The notes under the pieces are model-generated. The model was not told where the DNA came from. It was given only the letters and a program-made list of their open reading frames with translations, and searched no databases. DNA of 64,000 nt, from positions 1,964,001 to 2,028,000 of the forward strand of contig NZ_CP120863.1 in NCBI RefSeq assembly GCF_026191725.2. The letters run 5' to 3'. The stretch is from Roseibium porphyridii (GTDB lineage: Bacteria > Pseudomonadota > Alphaproteobacteria > Rhizobiales > Stappiaceae). Made by a program: the position numbers and the translations under genes. Of this stretch, positions 17,733-27,474 are shown in pieces. Position 1 is the first letter of the stretch. Each line of letters opens with the position of its first letter.

Positions 17733-20700
17733 TCAGCCGAAGTAGGATTGTAAAGGTCTTACTTCAAGGCTCCCCGCCTTGTGGGCGGTTATTCCCTTGG
17801 CGGCAGCAACGGAACCCGAAAGCGTCGTGTAATACGGCACTTTATTCAGGAGAGCTGCGCGGCGCATCGACCGGCTGTCGGCAATCGCCTGCGCACCTTC
17901 CGTGGTGTTAAAGACGAGTTGAACTTCACCGTTCTTGATAGCATCGACGATATGTGGTCGGCCTTCAAGCACCTTGTTGATCTTCTTCACCGCAATGCCA
18001 TTTGCTTCGAGATATTTCTGTGTGCCACCTGTGGCAATGATGTTGAAGCCAGCAGCTTCGAGGCTGCGGACAGCATCCACGACACCAGCTTTGTCGTCGT
18101 CGCGCATGGAGATGAAGACGGTGCCATTTCCCGGCACGCCTGTGCCGCTGCCAAGCTGTGCTTTGGCAAATGCCTGTCCGAAGGCCGTGTCGAGGCCCAT
18201 GACCTCACCGGTGGAGCGCATTTCCGGACCAAGAATGGTGTCGACACCCGGGAAACGCGCGAACGGGAACACAGCTTCCTTGACCGCGATGTGATCGAGT
18301 TTTGCCTCGGAGAGGCCGAATGATGCCAGGCTCTCACCAGCCATGACCCGGCTGGCGATCTTGGCAATGGGCTCACCGATGGTCTTGGCGACAAAGGGTA
18401 CCGTTCGCGATGCGCGAGGGTTCACTTCAAGGACGTAGATTTCATCGCCTCTGATCGCGAACTGCACATTCATCAATCCACCGACTTCAAGCGCCAGGGC
18501 CAATGCCGTTGTCTGGCGCTTCAGCTCGTCGATGAGCTCTTGTTTCAAGGAGAAAGCAGGAAGAGAGCAGGCGCTGTCACCAGAGTGAATGCCGGCTTCC
18601 TCGATGTGTTCCATGATGCCGCAAACAAAGACGTCCTTGCCGTCGCAAAGCGCGTCGACATCAACCTCGATCGCACCGTCCAGATAGCGGTCGAACAAGA
18701 GGGGGTTGGTGCCCAGCACCGTATTGATCTGACCGGTCTTGTCGTTCGGATACTTGGCCCGAACTTCAGCCGGAACCAGTTCGGGCAAGGTGCCGAGCAG
18801 GTATGAATTGAGCGCTTCTTCGTCGCGAATGATCTGCATGGCGCGGCCACCAAGAACATAGGATGGGCGTACGACCAATGGCAGACCGAGCTGCCCTGCA
18901 ATCAGACGGCCCTGTTCGACCGAGTAGGCAATACCGTTTTCCGGCTGTTTCAGGTCCAATTTGATCAAGAGCTTCTGGAAGCGGTCCCGATCTTCGGCCA
19001 GATCGATCATATCGGGAGAGGTACCGAGGATCGGCACGTTGGCCTTAACCAGCGACTGAGCCAGCTTGAGTGGTGTCTGACCACCGAACTGAACAATAAC
19101 GCCGTGTAGCGTACCGTTCTCCTGCTCGCGGCGTATGATCTCCAAGACATCTTCTGACGTCAGCGGCTCGAAATAGAGCCTGTCGGAGGTATCATAGTCC
19201 GTGGACACGGTCTCCGGATTGCAATTGACCATGATGGTCTCATACCCGGCGTCATCAAGCGCAAAGGCGGCATGACAGCAGCAATAGTCAAATTCAATGC
19301 CCTGTCCGATCCGGTTCGGTCCGCCACCCAAAATGACGACTTTCTTCCGATCGGACGGGTCGGATTCACAGGCCGGTTTGCCCATGAAAGGGGTTTCATA
19401 GGTCGAATACATGTAAGCGGTCGGGGAAGCGAATTCGGCTGCGCAAGTGTCGATGCGCTTATAGACCGGATGCACGTTCAGTTGCTGCCGCAACTTAACG
19501 ATATCGTCTGCCTCAAGCCCTGCAAGGCTCGCCAGTCTTGCGTCCGAAAAGCCCATTGATTTGAGCTTGCGCAAGTTTGCCGCATCTTTCGGCAGACCGA
19601 TGTTGCGCACTTTTGCTTCCATCGCCAGGATGTCGGCCATCTGTTCCAGGAACCAGGTGCTGATCCCGCTTGCCTGATGTGCTTCTTCCACGCTCATACC
19701 AAGACGCATGGCTTGAGCGACGTTCAAAAGGCGTGTCGGGGTCGCGGTTGAAACCGCGGCCCGAAGTGCATTGCGGTCGTCGCCCTGGTCAAGACCGGGG
19801 ATTTCGGTTTCGTCGAGACCATTCAGGCCGGTTTCCAGACCACGAAGAGCTTTCTGAAGACTTTCATTGAAGGTCCGGCCGATGGCCATCACTTCGCCGA
19901 CCGACTTCATTGCAGTGGTCAAGGTCGGGACAGACCCGGGGAATTTTTCGAAAGCAAAACGCGGGATCTTGGTGACGACATAGTCGATCGTCGGCTCGAA
20001 GGATGCAGGCGTGGCACCACCTGTAATGTCGTTTTCAAGTTCATCCAGGGTATAGCCGACCGCCAGCTTGGCGGCGATTTTCGCAATCGGGAAACCTGTT
20101 GCCTTGGAGGCAAGTGCAGACGAACGTGAAACCCTCGGGTTCATCTCGATCACCACCAGACGGCCGTTTTCGGGATTGACGGCGAACTGCACGTTCGACC
20201 CCCCCGTTTCCACACCGATCTCGCGCAGAACTGCGATCGAGGCATCGCGCATGATCTGGTATTCTTTGTCCGTCAGCGTCAGTGCCGGTGCAACGGTGAT
20301 TGAATCTCCAGTGTGAACTCCCATTGGATCGACGTTTTCAATCGAGCAAATGATGATGCAGTTATCCGCTTTGTCGCGGACCACTTCCATCTCATATTCC
20401 TTCCAACCGAGCAGGCTTTCATCGATCAGGACCTGGCCAACAGGCGAGGCGTCGATGCCCGAGCGAACGATTGTCTCGTATTCTTCCCGGTTATAGGCAA
20501 CGCCGCCACCGGTGCCGCCGAGTGTGAATGCCGGACGAATGATGGCTGGCAAACCGATTTCGTCTAGCGCACGCATGGCTTCCAGATATCCGGCGTTGCG
20601 GTCATATCCGGTGATCTTGCCGTCTTCTCCTCGAATGGCGGGTGACGATGCGATGGATGCACGCGGGTTTTCAAGACCGATCACATCCATGGCGGCCCTG

Positions 20701-21095
20701 AACTTTTCTCGGTCTTCGGCCTTTTCAATGACATCGGCACGGGCGCCGATCATCTCCACCCCGAATTTTTCAAGGACCCCCATTTCCTCAAGATCCAGCG
20801 CACAGTTGAGTGCGGTTTGCCCACCCATGGTTGGCAGGAGTGCGTCCGGGCGCTCTTTTTCGATGATCTTGGCCACAAGGTCTGGTGTGATCGGCTCAAT
20901 ATATGTGGCGTCGGCAAGATCGGGATCAGTCATGATCGTCGCCGGGTTCGAGTTCACCAGAATAATGCGATACCCTTCCTCTCGCAGCGCCTTGCAGGCC
21001 TGCGTGCCGGAATAGTCGAATTCGCAGGCCTGACCGATAACAATCGGACCGGCACCTATGATCAGTATGGAAGAGATATCAGTGCGTTTGGGCAT
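17733..21095 (-). CDS. carB: Carbamoyl-phosphate synthase large subunit
   Basis: Makes carbamoyl phosphate from bicarbonate, ammonia (supplied by CarA) and two ATP, for arginine and pyrimidine synthesis. The 1120 residues carry two ATP-grasp halves: the first opens with [21 protein letters not shown] and [11 protein letters not shown], the second with [21 protein letters not shown]. Oligomerisation lies between them and an MGS-like allosteric domain covers about the last 130 residues ([13 protein letters not shown]). carB and carA face the same way but are separated by 1.8 kb with two regulator genes, so they are not one simple operon. Confidence 0.97.
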   Translation of the reverse strand: MPKRTDISSILIIGAGPIVIGQACEFDYSGTQACKALREEGYRIILVNSNPATIMTDPDLADATYIEPITPDLVAKIIEKERPDALLPTMGGQTALNCALDLEEMGVLEKFGVEMIGARADVIEKAEDREKFRAAMDVIGLENPRASIASSPAIRGEDGKITGYDRNAGYLEAMRALDEIGLPAIIRPAFTLGGTGGGVAYNREEYETIVRSGIDASPVGQVLIDESLLGWKEYEMEVVRDKADNCIIICSIENVDPMGVHTGDSITVAPALTLTDKEYQIMRDASIAVLREIGVETGGSNVQFAVNPENGRLVVIEMNPRVSRSSALASKATGFPIAKIAAKLAVGYTLDELENDITGGATPASFEPTIDYVVTKIPRFAFEKFPGSVPTLTTAMKSVGEVMAIGRTFNESLQKALRGLETGLNGLDETEIPGLDQGDDRNALRAAVSTATPTRLLNVAQAMRLGMSVEEAHQASGISTWFLEQMADILAMEAKVRNIGLPKDAANLRKLKSMGFSDARLASLAGLEADDIVKLRQQLNVHPVYKRIDTCAAEFASPTAYMYSTYETPFMGKPACESDPSDRKKVVILGGGPNRIGQGIEFDYCCCHAAFALDDAGYETIMVNCNPETVSTDYDTSDRLYFEPLTSEDVLEIIRREQENGTLHGVIVQFGGQTPLKLAQSLVKANVPILGTSPDMIDLAEDRDRFQKLLIKLDLKQPENGIAYSVEQGRLIAGQLGLPLVVRPSYVLGGRAMQIIRDEEALNSYLLGTLPELVPAEVRAKYPNDKTGQINTVLGTNPLLFDRYLDGAIEVDVDALCDGKDVFVCGIMEHIEEAGIHSGDSACSLPAFSLKQELIDELKRQTTALALALEVGGLMNVQFAIRGDEIYVLEVNPRASRTVPFVAKTIGEPIAKIASRVMAGESLASFGLSEAKLDHIAVKEAVFPFARFPGVDTILGPEMRSTGEVMGLDTAFGQAFAKAQLGSGTGVPGNGTVFISMRDDDKAGVVDAVRSLEAAGFNIIATGGTQKYLEANGIAVKKINKVLEGRPHIVDAIKNGEVQLVFNTTEGAQAIADSRSMRRAALLNKVPYYTTLSGSVAAAKGITAHKAGSLEVRPLQSYFG

Positions 21096-21266
21096 CTCGG
21101 CTCGCAGCTCGCAGCGGCCAGTCCGGATAACGTCGCCGTTATTCGGTCGGGCTCTATCATGAGGTGAATGACAATGTTGGCTGAGCGCGTCTTATAGGGA
21201 AAAGAACGACGGTATGGAACCCCGGCAGGGTATCATTCAGACGTTTTCTGCGTCCAAATTGCAGGT

Positions 21267-21545
21267 TTAATCGGTCTCTTTGCTTTCAGCGGGCAAGGGA
21301 GCGGTGCTTTGACCGTCAAAGTCACCAATTCCTTCGGACAAGGCATAGCAAGCGAGTCGGATTGATTTCGGGATTTCTACCGGACGGCCGTCCCGGTTAC
21401 CCTTTTCATAGTACTGGATCATGCGCTTCTTCAGACCGAGCCTGTCGGCAGCGTCCTTTTGCTTCAGTCCCAGGGTGCGCCGCCAGATGCGAAACTGCTG
21501 GGGGGTCATGCCTTGCACAGGATTTTTTGATTTTGATTCGGCCAT
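21267..21545 (-). CDS. Small XRE-family helix-turn-helix protein
   Basis: A 92-residue protein made of little more than a Cro/C1-type HTH: TPQQFRIWRRTLGLKQKDAA, then DRLGLKKRMIQYYEKG at about residues 34-50, with a short polar tail. Such single-domain proteins usually bind DNA as dimers. It lies upstream of carB on the same strand with a 171-nt gap. No ligand or target can be inferred. An AT-rich region of 860 nt precedes it. Confidence 0.78.
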   Translation of the reverse strand: MAESKSKNPVQGMTPQQFRIWRRTLGLKQKDAADRLGLKKRMIQYYEKGNRDGRPVEIPKSIRLACYALSEGIGDFDGQSTAPLPAESKETD

Positions 21546-22409
21546 ATTACCAATGTTCCGGAATATCTTCGTTCCGTACGGGCTTCGTCAGCAGCCAGCG
21601 TGCTGACAAATAAGACAAAAATAACCTGGACGCGTTCTTGTCAATCGGGAAGTGCACAATGTGCTCTTTTTTGTGCGACGAATGCGCCATCACCACTTGA
21701 AATTTGAACAGACGGACAAATATTAGCGGCGCGAAGGGTTAGATTCGTACGCTAGACAAGAACGGAATTCCGCTCAGTTTGTGTGTATGACTTTCAGTTT
21801 CGTTGAGATATGCACGTTAAGCGTGCAATGTGGGTGTGAAAGATTGCCTCACAGCAGGCGGTTAGAATTCAGATTGATCGCGAGTTTTCTAGATAATATT
21901 TAAAGACTAGCGACGTCATGTAATAATTGTCAGGGTTAAGGTAAAGAAAACAAAGTATTTTTTGACCTCAATCTGCCGTGGGGTTAGGGAAAATCGTTGT
22001 GGAAATCGCGACTGAAGATTACTCTATTTATTAGTGCCAGATTATCGATAATTAATATTTATACCCTGAAATCAAATTCCATCAGGAACTATTTATTCAA
22101 AGTTGTATGTCCTTTCTGCATTTATTGAAGTTTTAGTTTTCAAAAAGCTGAAACTTGCGCGGAAAGTAGTCAATAATTCCAATTTTACTGTAGATTTTAT
22201 CTGTCATTCTGTTGTATTAGACTAGTGCTTAGTCTCCTAGGAGTCTGATGTTGGGAGCTTCTGAACCGGTAAGCCACGCTTTCCGGCAACAGGAGCTTTA
22301 AGTGTAGTGTCAGTGGGACCTGGCGGACCGATGGTGGGACCGGAAAACCAGGGGCGTTACATGACCCAATCAGGCCTGGAACAAAAAGGACAAGATCGGG
22401 CTTAATAGA
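21546..22409. other. AT-rich divergent regulatory region with clustered dyads
   Basis: I find no gene in 864 bases between the divergent XRE and MerR genes. Bases 21700-22210 are clearly AT-rich. At 22219-22243 two dyads overlap: AGACTA/TAGTCT (5-nt centre) and the palindrome CTCCTAGGAG. A sequence of this kind in front of a MerR gene could be its operator. Bases 22250-22400 are GC-richer and contain repeated GGACC/GGTCC-like words, so a long leader or small RNA is possible; I cannot assign one. Confidence 0.45.
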
Positions 22410-22847
22410 ATGAACAATGTAGCTACCAAGATGGTCGTTGTTCCGGACATCGCTGGTCCGGGGCAGGACGTGGTAATTGAAGATCGCTCACTTGCGATCT
22501 CCGAAATGTCAGAACGCTTCAATGTCACGCTGCGCACACTGCGTTTTTATGAAGAAAAAGGTCTGCTGAACCCCGTGCGCAAAGGTGCGCGCCGGTTTTA
22601 CGGGCCGCGTGATGTGTCACGCATGCGTGTCATTCTTCAGGCGAAGAAAATCGGATTGACCCTCGCTGAAATCCGCAGGGTGATCAAGCTGGTTGAAGGA
22701 AACTCCAAACGCGAAGATCAGTTCAAGGAACTTCAAGAGATCTGTAAAGGCCAGCAGGAAATTCTGCTGGAACAGAAGCAGATGCTTGATGATCAGATCG
22801 CAGAGGTTGACCAGATCCTCACGGTGTTCGACGAACTCGTTCACTAA
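22410..22847 (+). CDS. MerR family transcriptional regulator
   Basis: A 145-residue regulator: after a variable N-terminal extension of about 28 residues comes the MerR winged HTH (SLAISEMSERFNVTLRTLRF, YEEKGLLNPVR, RRFYGPRDVSRM), then a long dimerisation helix (residues about 100-140) rich in Gln, Glu and Lys. It has no cysteine-bearing metal site and a short C-terminus, so no effector can be inferred. The start at 22410 lacks a clear ribosome site; an ATG at 22428 is possible. It lies between carB and carA but on the opposite strand. Confidence 0.87.
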   Translation: MNNVATKMVVVPDIAGPGQDVVIEDRSLAISEMSERFNVTLRTLRFYEEKGLLNPVRKGARRFYGPRDVSRMRVILQAKKIGLTLAEIRRVIKLVEGNSKREDQFKELQEICKGQQEILLEQKQMLDDQIAEVDQILTVFDELVH

Positions 22848-22860
22848 CTGGTTTCGATTC

Positions 22861-22896
22861 AAAAAAAACCCGGCAAGCTTGCTTGCCGGGTTTTTT
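22861..22896. terminator. Bidirectional terminator between merR-type gene and carA
   Basis: An 11-bp stem AACCCGGCAAG/CTTGCCGGGTT has a 4-nt loop. It is preceded by a run of A and followed by six T, so it can stop transcripts from both the MerR gene and the convergent carA. Confidence 0.9.
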
Positions 22897-22937
22897 CGTT
22901 TTGAGTGTCGGTTCTTGTGTCTCTTTTCGACACCTGA

Positions 22938-24125
22938 CTAAGCCGGTTCGGTTTCTCTTGCCTTCATCAGATCCGTAAACCGCTTGAACAAATAGTGGCT
23001 GTCGCGGGGCCCCGGAGAGGCTTCCGGGTGATACTGCACGGAAAAGACCGGCTTGTCCTTCATTGCCAACCCGCAATTCGAGCCATCGAATAGCGAGACA
23101 TGCGTCTGCTGGACATTGTCAGGCAGGCTTTCAGCGTCGACTGCAAAGCCGTGGTTCATAGATGTTATCTCGACCTTTCCGGTTGTGTGATCGAAGACCG
23201 GATGGTTGGCGCCGTGATGGCCCTGGTGCATTTTCAGGGTTTGCCCGCCAAGCGCCAGCGCAAGCATCTGGTGTCCCAGGCAAATGCCAAAAGTCGGGAC
23301 ACCCGTGTCGACGACTTTCTTGATCGTCTTGACGGCATACGTACCCGTTGCGGCCGGATCACCCGGACCATTTGACAGGAAAACACCATCCGGTCGATGT
23401 GCGAGCACATCTTCTGCCGATGCTGTTGCCGGCAAAACAGTCACTTCGCATCCGGCATCGGTCAACAACCGCAAAATATTGCGCTTAATTCCGAAATCAA
23501 TCGCAACGACCTTGAATTTGCCTTCGGTTGTTTCGCCAAATCCTTCATCCCAGTGCCAGGTGGTTTGCGACCAGGGGTGCGACTGGGTTGTCGAAGCGTC
23601 CTTTGCGAGATCCATACCGACAAGGCCGGGCCAGTTCGACGCAGCTGTTTTCAGCGCGTCTCTGTCGAATTTGCCGTCCGGGGAATGAGCGATAACCCCG
23701 TTGGGCACACCCTTTTCCCGAATGAGAGCGGTCAGTGCACGTGTGTCCACACCGCATATCCCGATCATGTTGCGGCTTTTCAGCCAAGCATCCAGATGGC
23801 GCGCAGCCCGATAATTGTTTGGGTCGGTGACCTCTGCCGCAAGTACCACGCCACGGATACCGCTGTCGGCAGCCATGTTGACGGTCTCGATATCCTCGTC
23901 ATTCGTCCCGACGTTACCTATATGAGGGAACGTGAAGGTTATGATCTGTCCGGAGTAGGACGGGTCGGTCAGGATTTCCTGGTAGCCGGTCATGGCGGTG
24001 TTGAAGCAGATTTCACCAACGGCCTGTCCCGTGGCGCCAAGGCCTACACCCTCGATGATGCTGCCGTCGGCGAGCACAAGAAGGGCGGTCGCCGGGGTCT
24101 CGGACCATGCGTCTGCAGTCGTCAT
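22938..24125 (-). CDS. carA: Carbamoyl-phosphate synthase small subunit
   Basis: Glutaminase subunit that passes ammonia to CarB. The 395 residues show the N-terminal CPSase domain (ALLVLADGSIIEGVGLGATG, FNTAMTGYQEILTDPSY) and a C-terminal class I amidotransferase with the nucleophile in FGICLGHQMLAL and the His-Glu pair in QYHPEASPGP. It ends in convergence with the MerR-type gene, sharing its terminator, and diverges from yqeY with a 234-nt intergenic region. Confidence 0.97.
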   Translation of the reverse strand: MTTADAWSETPATALLVLADGSIIEGVGLGATGQAVGEICFNTAMTGYQEILTDPSYSGQIITFTFPHIGNVGTNDEDIETVNMAADSGIRGVVLAAEVTDPNNYRAARHLDAWLKSRNMIGICGVDTRALTALIREKGVPNGVIAHSPDGKFDRDALKTAASNWPGLVGMDLAKDASTTQSHPWSQTTWHWDEGFGETTEGKFKVVAIDFGIKRNILRLLTDAGCEVTVLPATASAEDVLAHRPDGVFLSNGPGDPAATGTYAVKTIKKVVDTGVPTFGICLGHQMLALALGGQTLKMHQGHHGANHPVFDHTTGKVEITSMNHGFAVDAESLPDNVQQTHVSLFDGSNCGLAMKDKPVFSVQYHPEASPGPRDSHYLFKRFTDLMKARETEPA

Positions 24126-24255
24126 GTCTTGTTTCCAGGTCTTGTTGGTGACATCATGCGCTGCAGGAAAGGCGTCTGAAGCGGGAAAAAGGACCCGCGC
24201 TAGGCCGTCTGCATTAAGCGCGGGACTCTATGGGAAGCGGCTTGGATCGTCAATA

Positions 24256-24284
24256 TTGATCCGTTGAAAAAAGATCTTTAAAAT
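24256..24284 (+). promoter_or_regulatory. Candidate sigma-70 promoter of yqeY
   Basis: TTGATC and TAAAAT are separated by exactly 17 nt, 75 nt before the yqeY start. The spacing is ideal and both boxes are one or two bases from consensus. This is pattern evidence only. Confidence 0.45.
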
Positions 24285-24359
24285 TCAATGACTTGGCTGA
24301 GTGGTTCGCGTGGGCGCCGAACGGCATCGAGCCTCAGCATGGCAGGGGTAGAGTAATCC

Positions 24360-24872
24360 ATGGGCGAAGCGATGCGTGACAGAATCAGCGCGGCCCTCAA
24401 AGCTGCGCAGGATGACGGCAACAAACGCCGATGTGCGACCTTGCGTCTGGTTCAGACCGCGGTAAAGGACCGTGAGGCTGCGGCCCGAGAGAACGGCAAG
24501 GACGGCGTCAGCGAGCATGACGTTATTGAAATTCTTCAGAAAATGATCCACCAGCGGGAAAGCTCCGCTGTTGAATTTGAAAGCGGTGGGCAGCTCGATC
24601 TGGCCGAACAGGAACGTGTTGAACAGGAAATTATTCGCGAATTTCTGCCCGCTCAATTGAGTGACGAGGAAGTGCGGGCGATCTGTGAAGAGACCGTCAA
24701 GGACATCGATGCCCATGGGCTGAGAGACATCGGCCGCTGCATGAGTGAACTCAAAACCCGATATCCGGGGAAAATGGACTTTGTTCAAGCCTCTTGCGTC
24801 GTCAAGGATATGCTGCGAACCAACGGAAACGGCGCTGCAACAGCTGAAGCCAGTGGCACCGAAGCGGAGTAA
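24360..24872 (+). CDS. yqeY: GatB/YqeY domain-containing protein
   Basis: A 170-residue stand-alone YqeY protein related to the tRNA-binding tail domain of the amidotransferase subunit GatB. Visible features are MRDRISAALKAAQDDGNKRR, ATLRLVQTAVKDRE and a C-terminal stretch with EEVRAICEETV and MSELKTRYPGKMDF. Its role is not established; tRNA binding is inferred from GatB. It precedes dnaG and rpoD in the order that is standard in alphaproteobacteria. Confidence 0.9.
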   Translation: MGEAMRDRISAALKAAQDDGNKRRCATLRLVQTAVKDREAAARENGKDGVSEHDVIEILQKMIHQRESSAVEFESGGQLDLAEQERVEQEIIREFLPAQLSDEEVRAICEETVKDIDAHGLRDIGRCMSELKTRYPGKMDFVQASCVVKDMLRTNGNGAATAEASGTEAE

Positions 24873-25002
24873 CGGCAGTTAGAAATCCCATCGCGGTCTA
24901 GCTTCATTCGCATTTACCCACTATTTTTGTCCGTCCGTTTGGCCGTCCGTGTGGCAGCCACGGATCGATTGCTATTTCTGAACTCCAGGCAGCCATAACT
25001 CC

Positions 25003-26943
25003 ATGCGCTTTGATCAGCGTCTTCTTGATGAAATTCGTGCCCGGCTGACGCTGTCAGATCTGGTTGGGCGACGGGTCACATGGGACCAGCGCAAGACACA
25101 GCCCGGCAAGGGCGACTATTGGGCGTGCTGTCCGTTTCACCAGGAAAAAAGCCCGAGTTTCCATGTCGATGACCGGCGCAATCGGTACAAGTGTTTTGGC
25201 TGTGGCGCGTCTGGCGATCACTTCACCTTCGTCTGTGAAACAGAGGGCCTCAGCTTTCCGGAGACAGTTGAGCGGCTCGCTGAACAAGCTGGCGTTGCCT
25301 TGCCTGCACCCGACCCGCAGGCTGCGAGACGGGAAAAGAAACGGGCCGGGCTTGCAGATGTTTGCGAGATGGCCGCGCAGTTTTTTCAGGCCGAGTTTGC
25401 CGGCGGTCGTGGCGAGACCGCACGCAAGTATGCGCTTGGGCGTGGCCTTAGCCGTGAAACGCTTGCCGAATTCCGTTTCGGTTTTGCACCAGACAGCCGG
25501 GATGCGTTGAAAAGCCATCTGGCGGCGAAGGATGTTCCGGAAGCTGTCATGGTTGAAGCGGGGCTGGTAATCAAGCCGGAGGACGGTCGGCCTGGATACG
25601 ACCGCTTTCGCGGTCGACTAATGATACCTATCCAGGATGATCGCGGACGTGTGGTCGCCTTCGGCGGGCGAACGCTCTTGCCCGACGGACAGCCGAAATA
25701 CCTGAATTCTCCAGAAACGCCGCTCTTTCACAAAGGTGTCATGCTGTTCAATGCGCACCGGGCACGTGAACCCGCCTTCAAGTCCGGCGAAGCTGTGGTG
25801 GTGGAAGGCTATCTTGATGCGATTGCGTTATCGCAAGCAGGTGTTCGGCATGTCGTTGCTTCTTTGGGCACGGCCTTTACCGAGGATCAGGTCGTGCGGC
25901 TTTGGAAATTCGCCCCGGAACCTGTGATTTGCTTTGACGGGGATGTTGCCGGTGTTTCAGCGGCTCATCGCGCGATCGACAGGATCTTTCCGGTTCTCAA
26001 AAGTGGCTATTCATTCCAGTTCTGCTTCCTGCCGGACGGCATGGACCCTGATGATCTCGTCAAAAAACGAGGGCTGGAAGGGTTCCATACCGAGGTTGGC
26101 CGGGCCCAGTCGCTGTTCGACGTTGTTTGGGACAGGGAGATCTCGGTTTCACGCCTGGACACACCGGAACGCAAGGCAGCTCTTGAGAAGCGGTTTGACG
26201 ATCTGATTGGTACGATCAGGGATGAACGTGTCCGTCGTCGCTATCAGCTCGACCTGAAATTCAAGCTGTCCAACCTGTTTTTCGAACAAGCCCGACAAAA
26301 TCGCGGCGATGGGAAGAAATCCGCCGATATTCCCTCACTCGGCAAGGTGCGTGAAAGCGTGGCCGCAAGTGATGATTTCGGCACCGAACGCCTGGTGTTG
26401 GGTCTTTGCATGCGGTTCCCGCACCTGCTGGACCGGAATTTCGAGCGGTTTTCCAGACTGCCGTTTGTCAATGAACTGCATGTGCAACTGCGCGATATTC
26501 TGTGCCGCATCGTGGACGATCTGGAAGAGACGCCGATTGCGGATCTGACGAGTGCCTTTGACGAACCGCTAAAGGACATCATGTATGAGATGATGTTGGA
26601 GACGATCGGACTTCAGCAGCAAAAGCGAGCGGAGTTTTCCGCGCTCAATCACCGTTTCCCCTTGTTGAAATCAAATCCACCGGAGGATTTTGTCGAAGCG
26701 GCCTACCTCCATTTCATCGACGTCCTGGAGCTAAACGCCCTGGAAGACGAATTGGCAACGGAACTCAAAAGTACCGATGAAGAAATCGACGAACATTCCT
26801 GGGCGCGCATTCAGGCGTTGACGCAGGATCTCAGTCGGCGGCGTGAGGAGTGCGCGCGCGAGGAACAGGATCTTGCGGAACGGGCCAAAAAAATCAGACA
26901 GGCAGGACCACAGGCACCGGCTGAAACAGTTGCTGCTGGATAG
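25003..26943 (+). CDS. dnaG: DNA primase
   Basis: Makes RNA primers for Okazaki fragments at the replication fork. The 646 residues have an N-terminal CHC2 zinc finger (CCPFHQEKSPSF then YKCFGCGASGDHF, about residues 39-68), a TOPRIM core (VVVEGYLDAIAL with the acidic ICFDGDVAGVSAA and DGMDPDD) and a C-terminal helical DnaB-binding domain of about 150 residues. The Asp/Glu-Arg-rich tail (RRREECAREEQDLAERAKK) is variable in the family. Start ATG 25003 fits the usual MRFDQRLLDEIR. Confidence 0.97.
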   Translation: MRFDQRLLDEIRARLTLSDLVGRRVTWDQRKTQPGKGDYWACCPFHQEKSPSFHVDDRRNRYKCFGCGASGDHFTFVCETEGLSFPETVERLAEQAGVALPAPDPQAARREKKRAGLADVCEMAAQFFQAEFAGGRGETARKYALGRGLSRETLAEFRFGFAPDSRDALKSHLAAKDVPEAVMVEAGLVIKPEDGRPGYDRFRGRLMIPIQDDRGRVVAFGGRTLLPDGQPKYLNSPETPLFHKGVMLFNAHRAREPAFKSGEAVVVEGYLDAIALSQAGVRHVVASLGTAFTEDQVVRLWKFAPEPVICFDGDVAGVSAAHRAIDRIFPVLKSGYSFQFCFLPDGMDPDDLVKKRGLEGFHTEVGRAQSLFDVVWDREISVSRLDTPERKAALEKRFDDLIGTIRDERVRRRYQLDLKFKLSNLFFEQARQNRGDGKKSADIPSLGKVRESVAASDDFGTERLVLGLCMRFPHLLDRNFERFSRLPFVNELHVQLRDILCRIVDDLEETPIADLTSAFDEPLKDIMYEMMLETIGLQQQKRAEFSALNHRFPLLKSNPPEDFVEAAYLHFIDVLELNALEDELATELKSTDEEIDEHSWARIQALTQDLSRRREECAREEQDLAERAKKIRQAGPQAPAETVAAG

Positions 26944-27474
26944 ACCAGATCGGTGCCGTCGTGAACTTCTTGAGTGATTGCCGGCAAAGACGGCGGAAAA
27001 GTTGAGCTCTCTTTCTTGAATGTCGAATGCCGCGCGGGCTTGAAAGAAGCCATAAAAACCCGCTTGTTGCCCCGCAAAAGGCCAAAAAACGCATTTTCCC
27101 ATTGACCTGTGACGAATCACACTTGCGAATCGTGAGCGTCGAGCTAAATAGGGGTTTTGCAGCCATTGCGCGCCGCAGCCACCAAGCCAGCTCGCGGCAA
27201 TAGTCTGAAGAAACGCTGCAACCCGTTTGAACACCACACCCGCGCTCGATTGTCGAGTGTGAGACAAGAAGGTCGTGCGCTTCGTCGATGCTGATTTTTC
27301 ACAATGTCGAAAAGTGTACGGTTAATTGGGACTTAAGGGACACGGCTTACAAACAACCCAGACTGATTCTTTGGATCGACGCCGCAAGTAAAAGCAGGCG
27401 CGCCGAAACCGGATTGGGTTGAAGCTAAACAAAGGGCGCTGCGTGGCCGCATCGGCCACGAACTGGAGCACGAT
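26944..27474 (+). promoter_or_regulatory. rpoD upstream region with candidate promoter and leader hairpin
   Basis: These 531 bases hold no credible gene. TTGCGA (27123-27128) and TAAATA (27145-27150) with a 16-nt spacer form a candidate promoter. A CGTGGCC/GGCCACG hairpin (27442-27460) ends 4 nt before the GGAG of rpoD and could affect its translation. I see no clear heat-shock box. Confidence 0.4.

Noticed and set aside
22240..22400. 6S RNA or SRP RNA before the MerR gene
   Set aside because: The GC-richer stretch has repeated GGACC words, but I could not build a fold or match the conserved SRP loop or 6S bulge.
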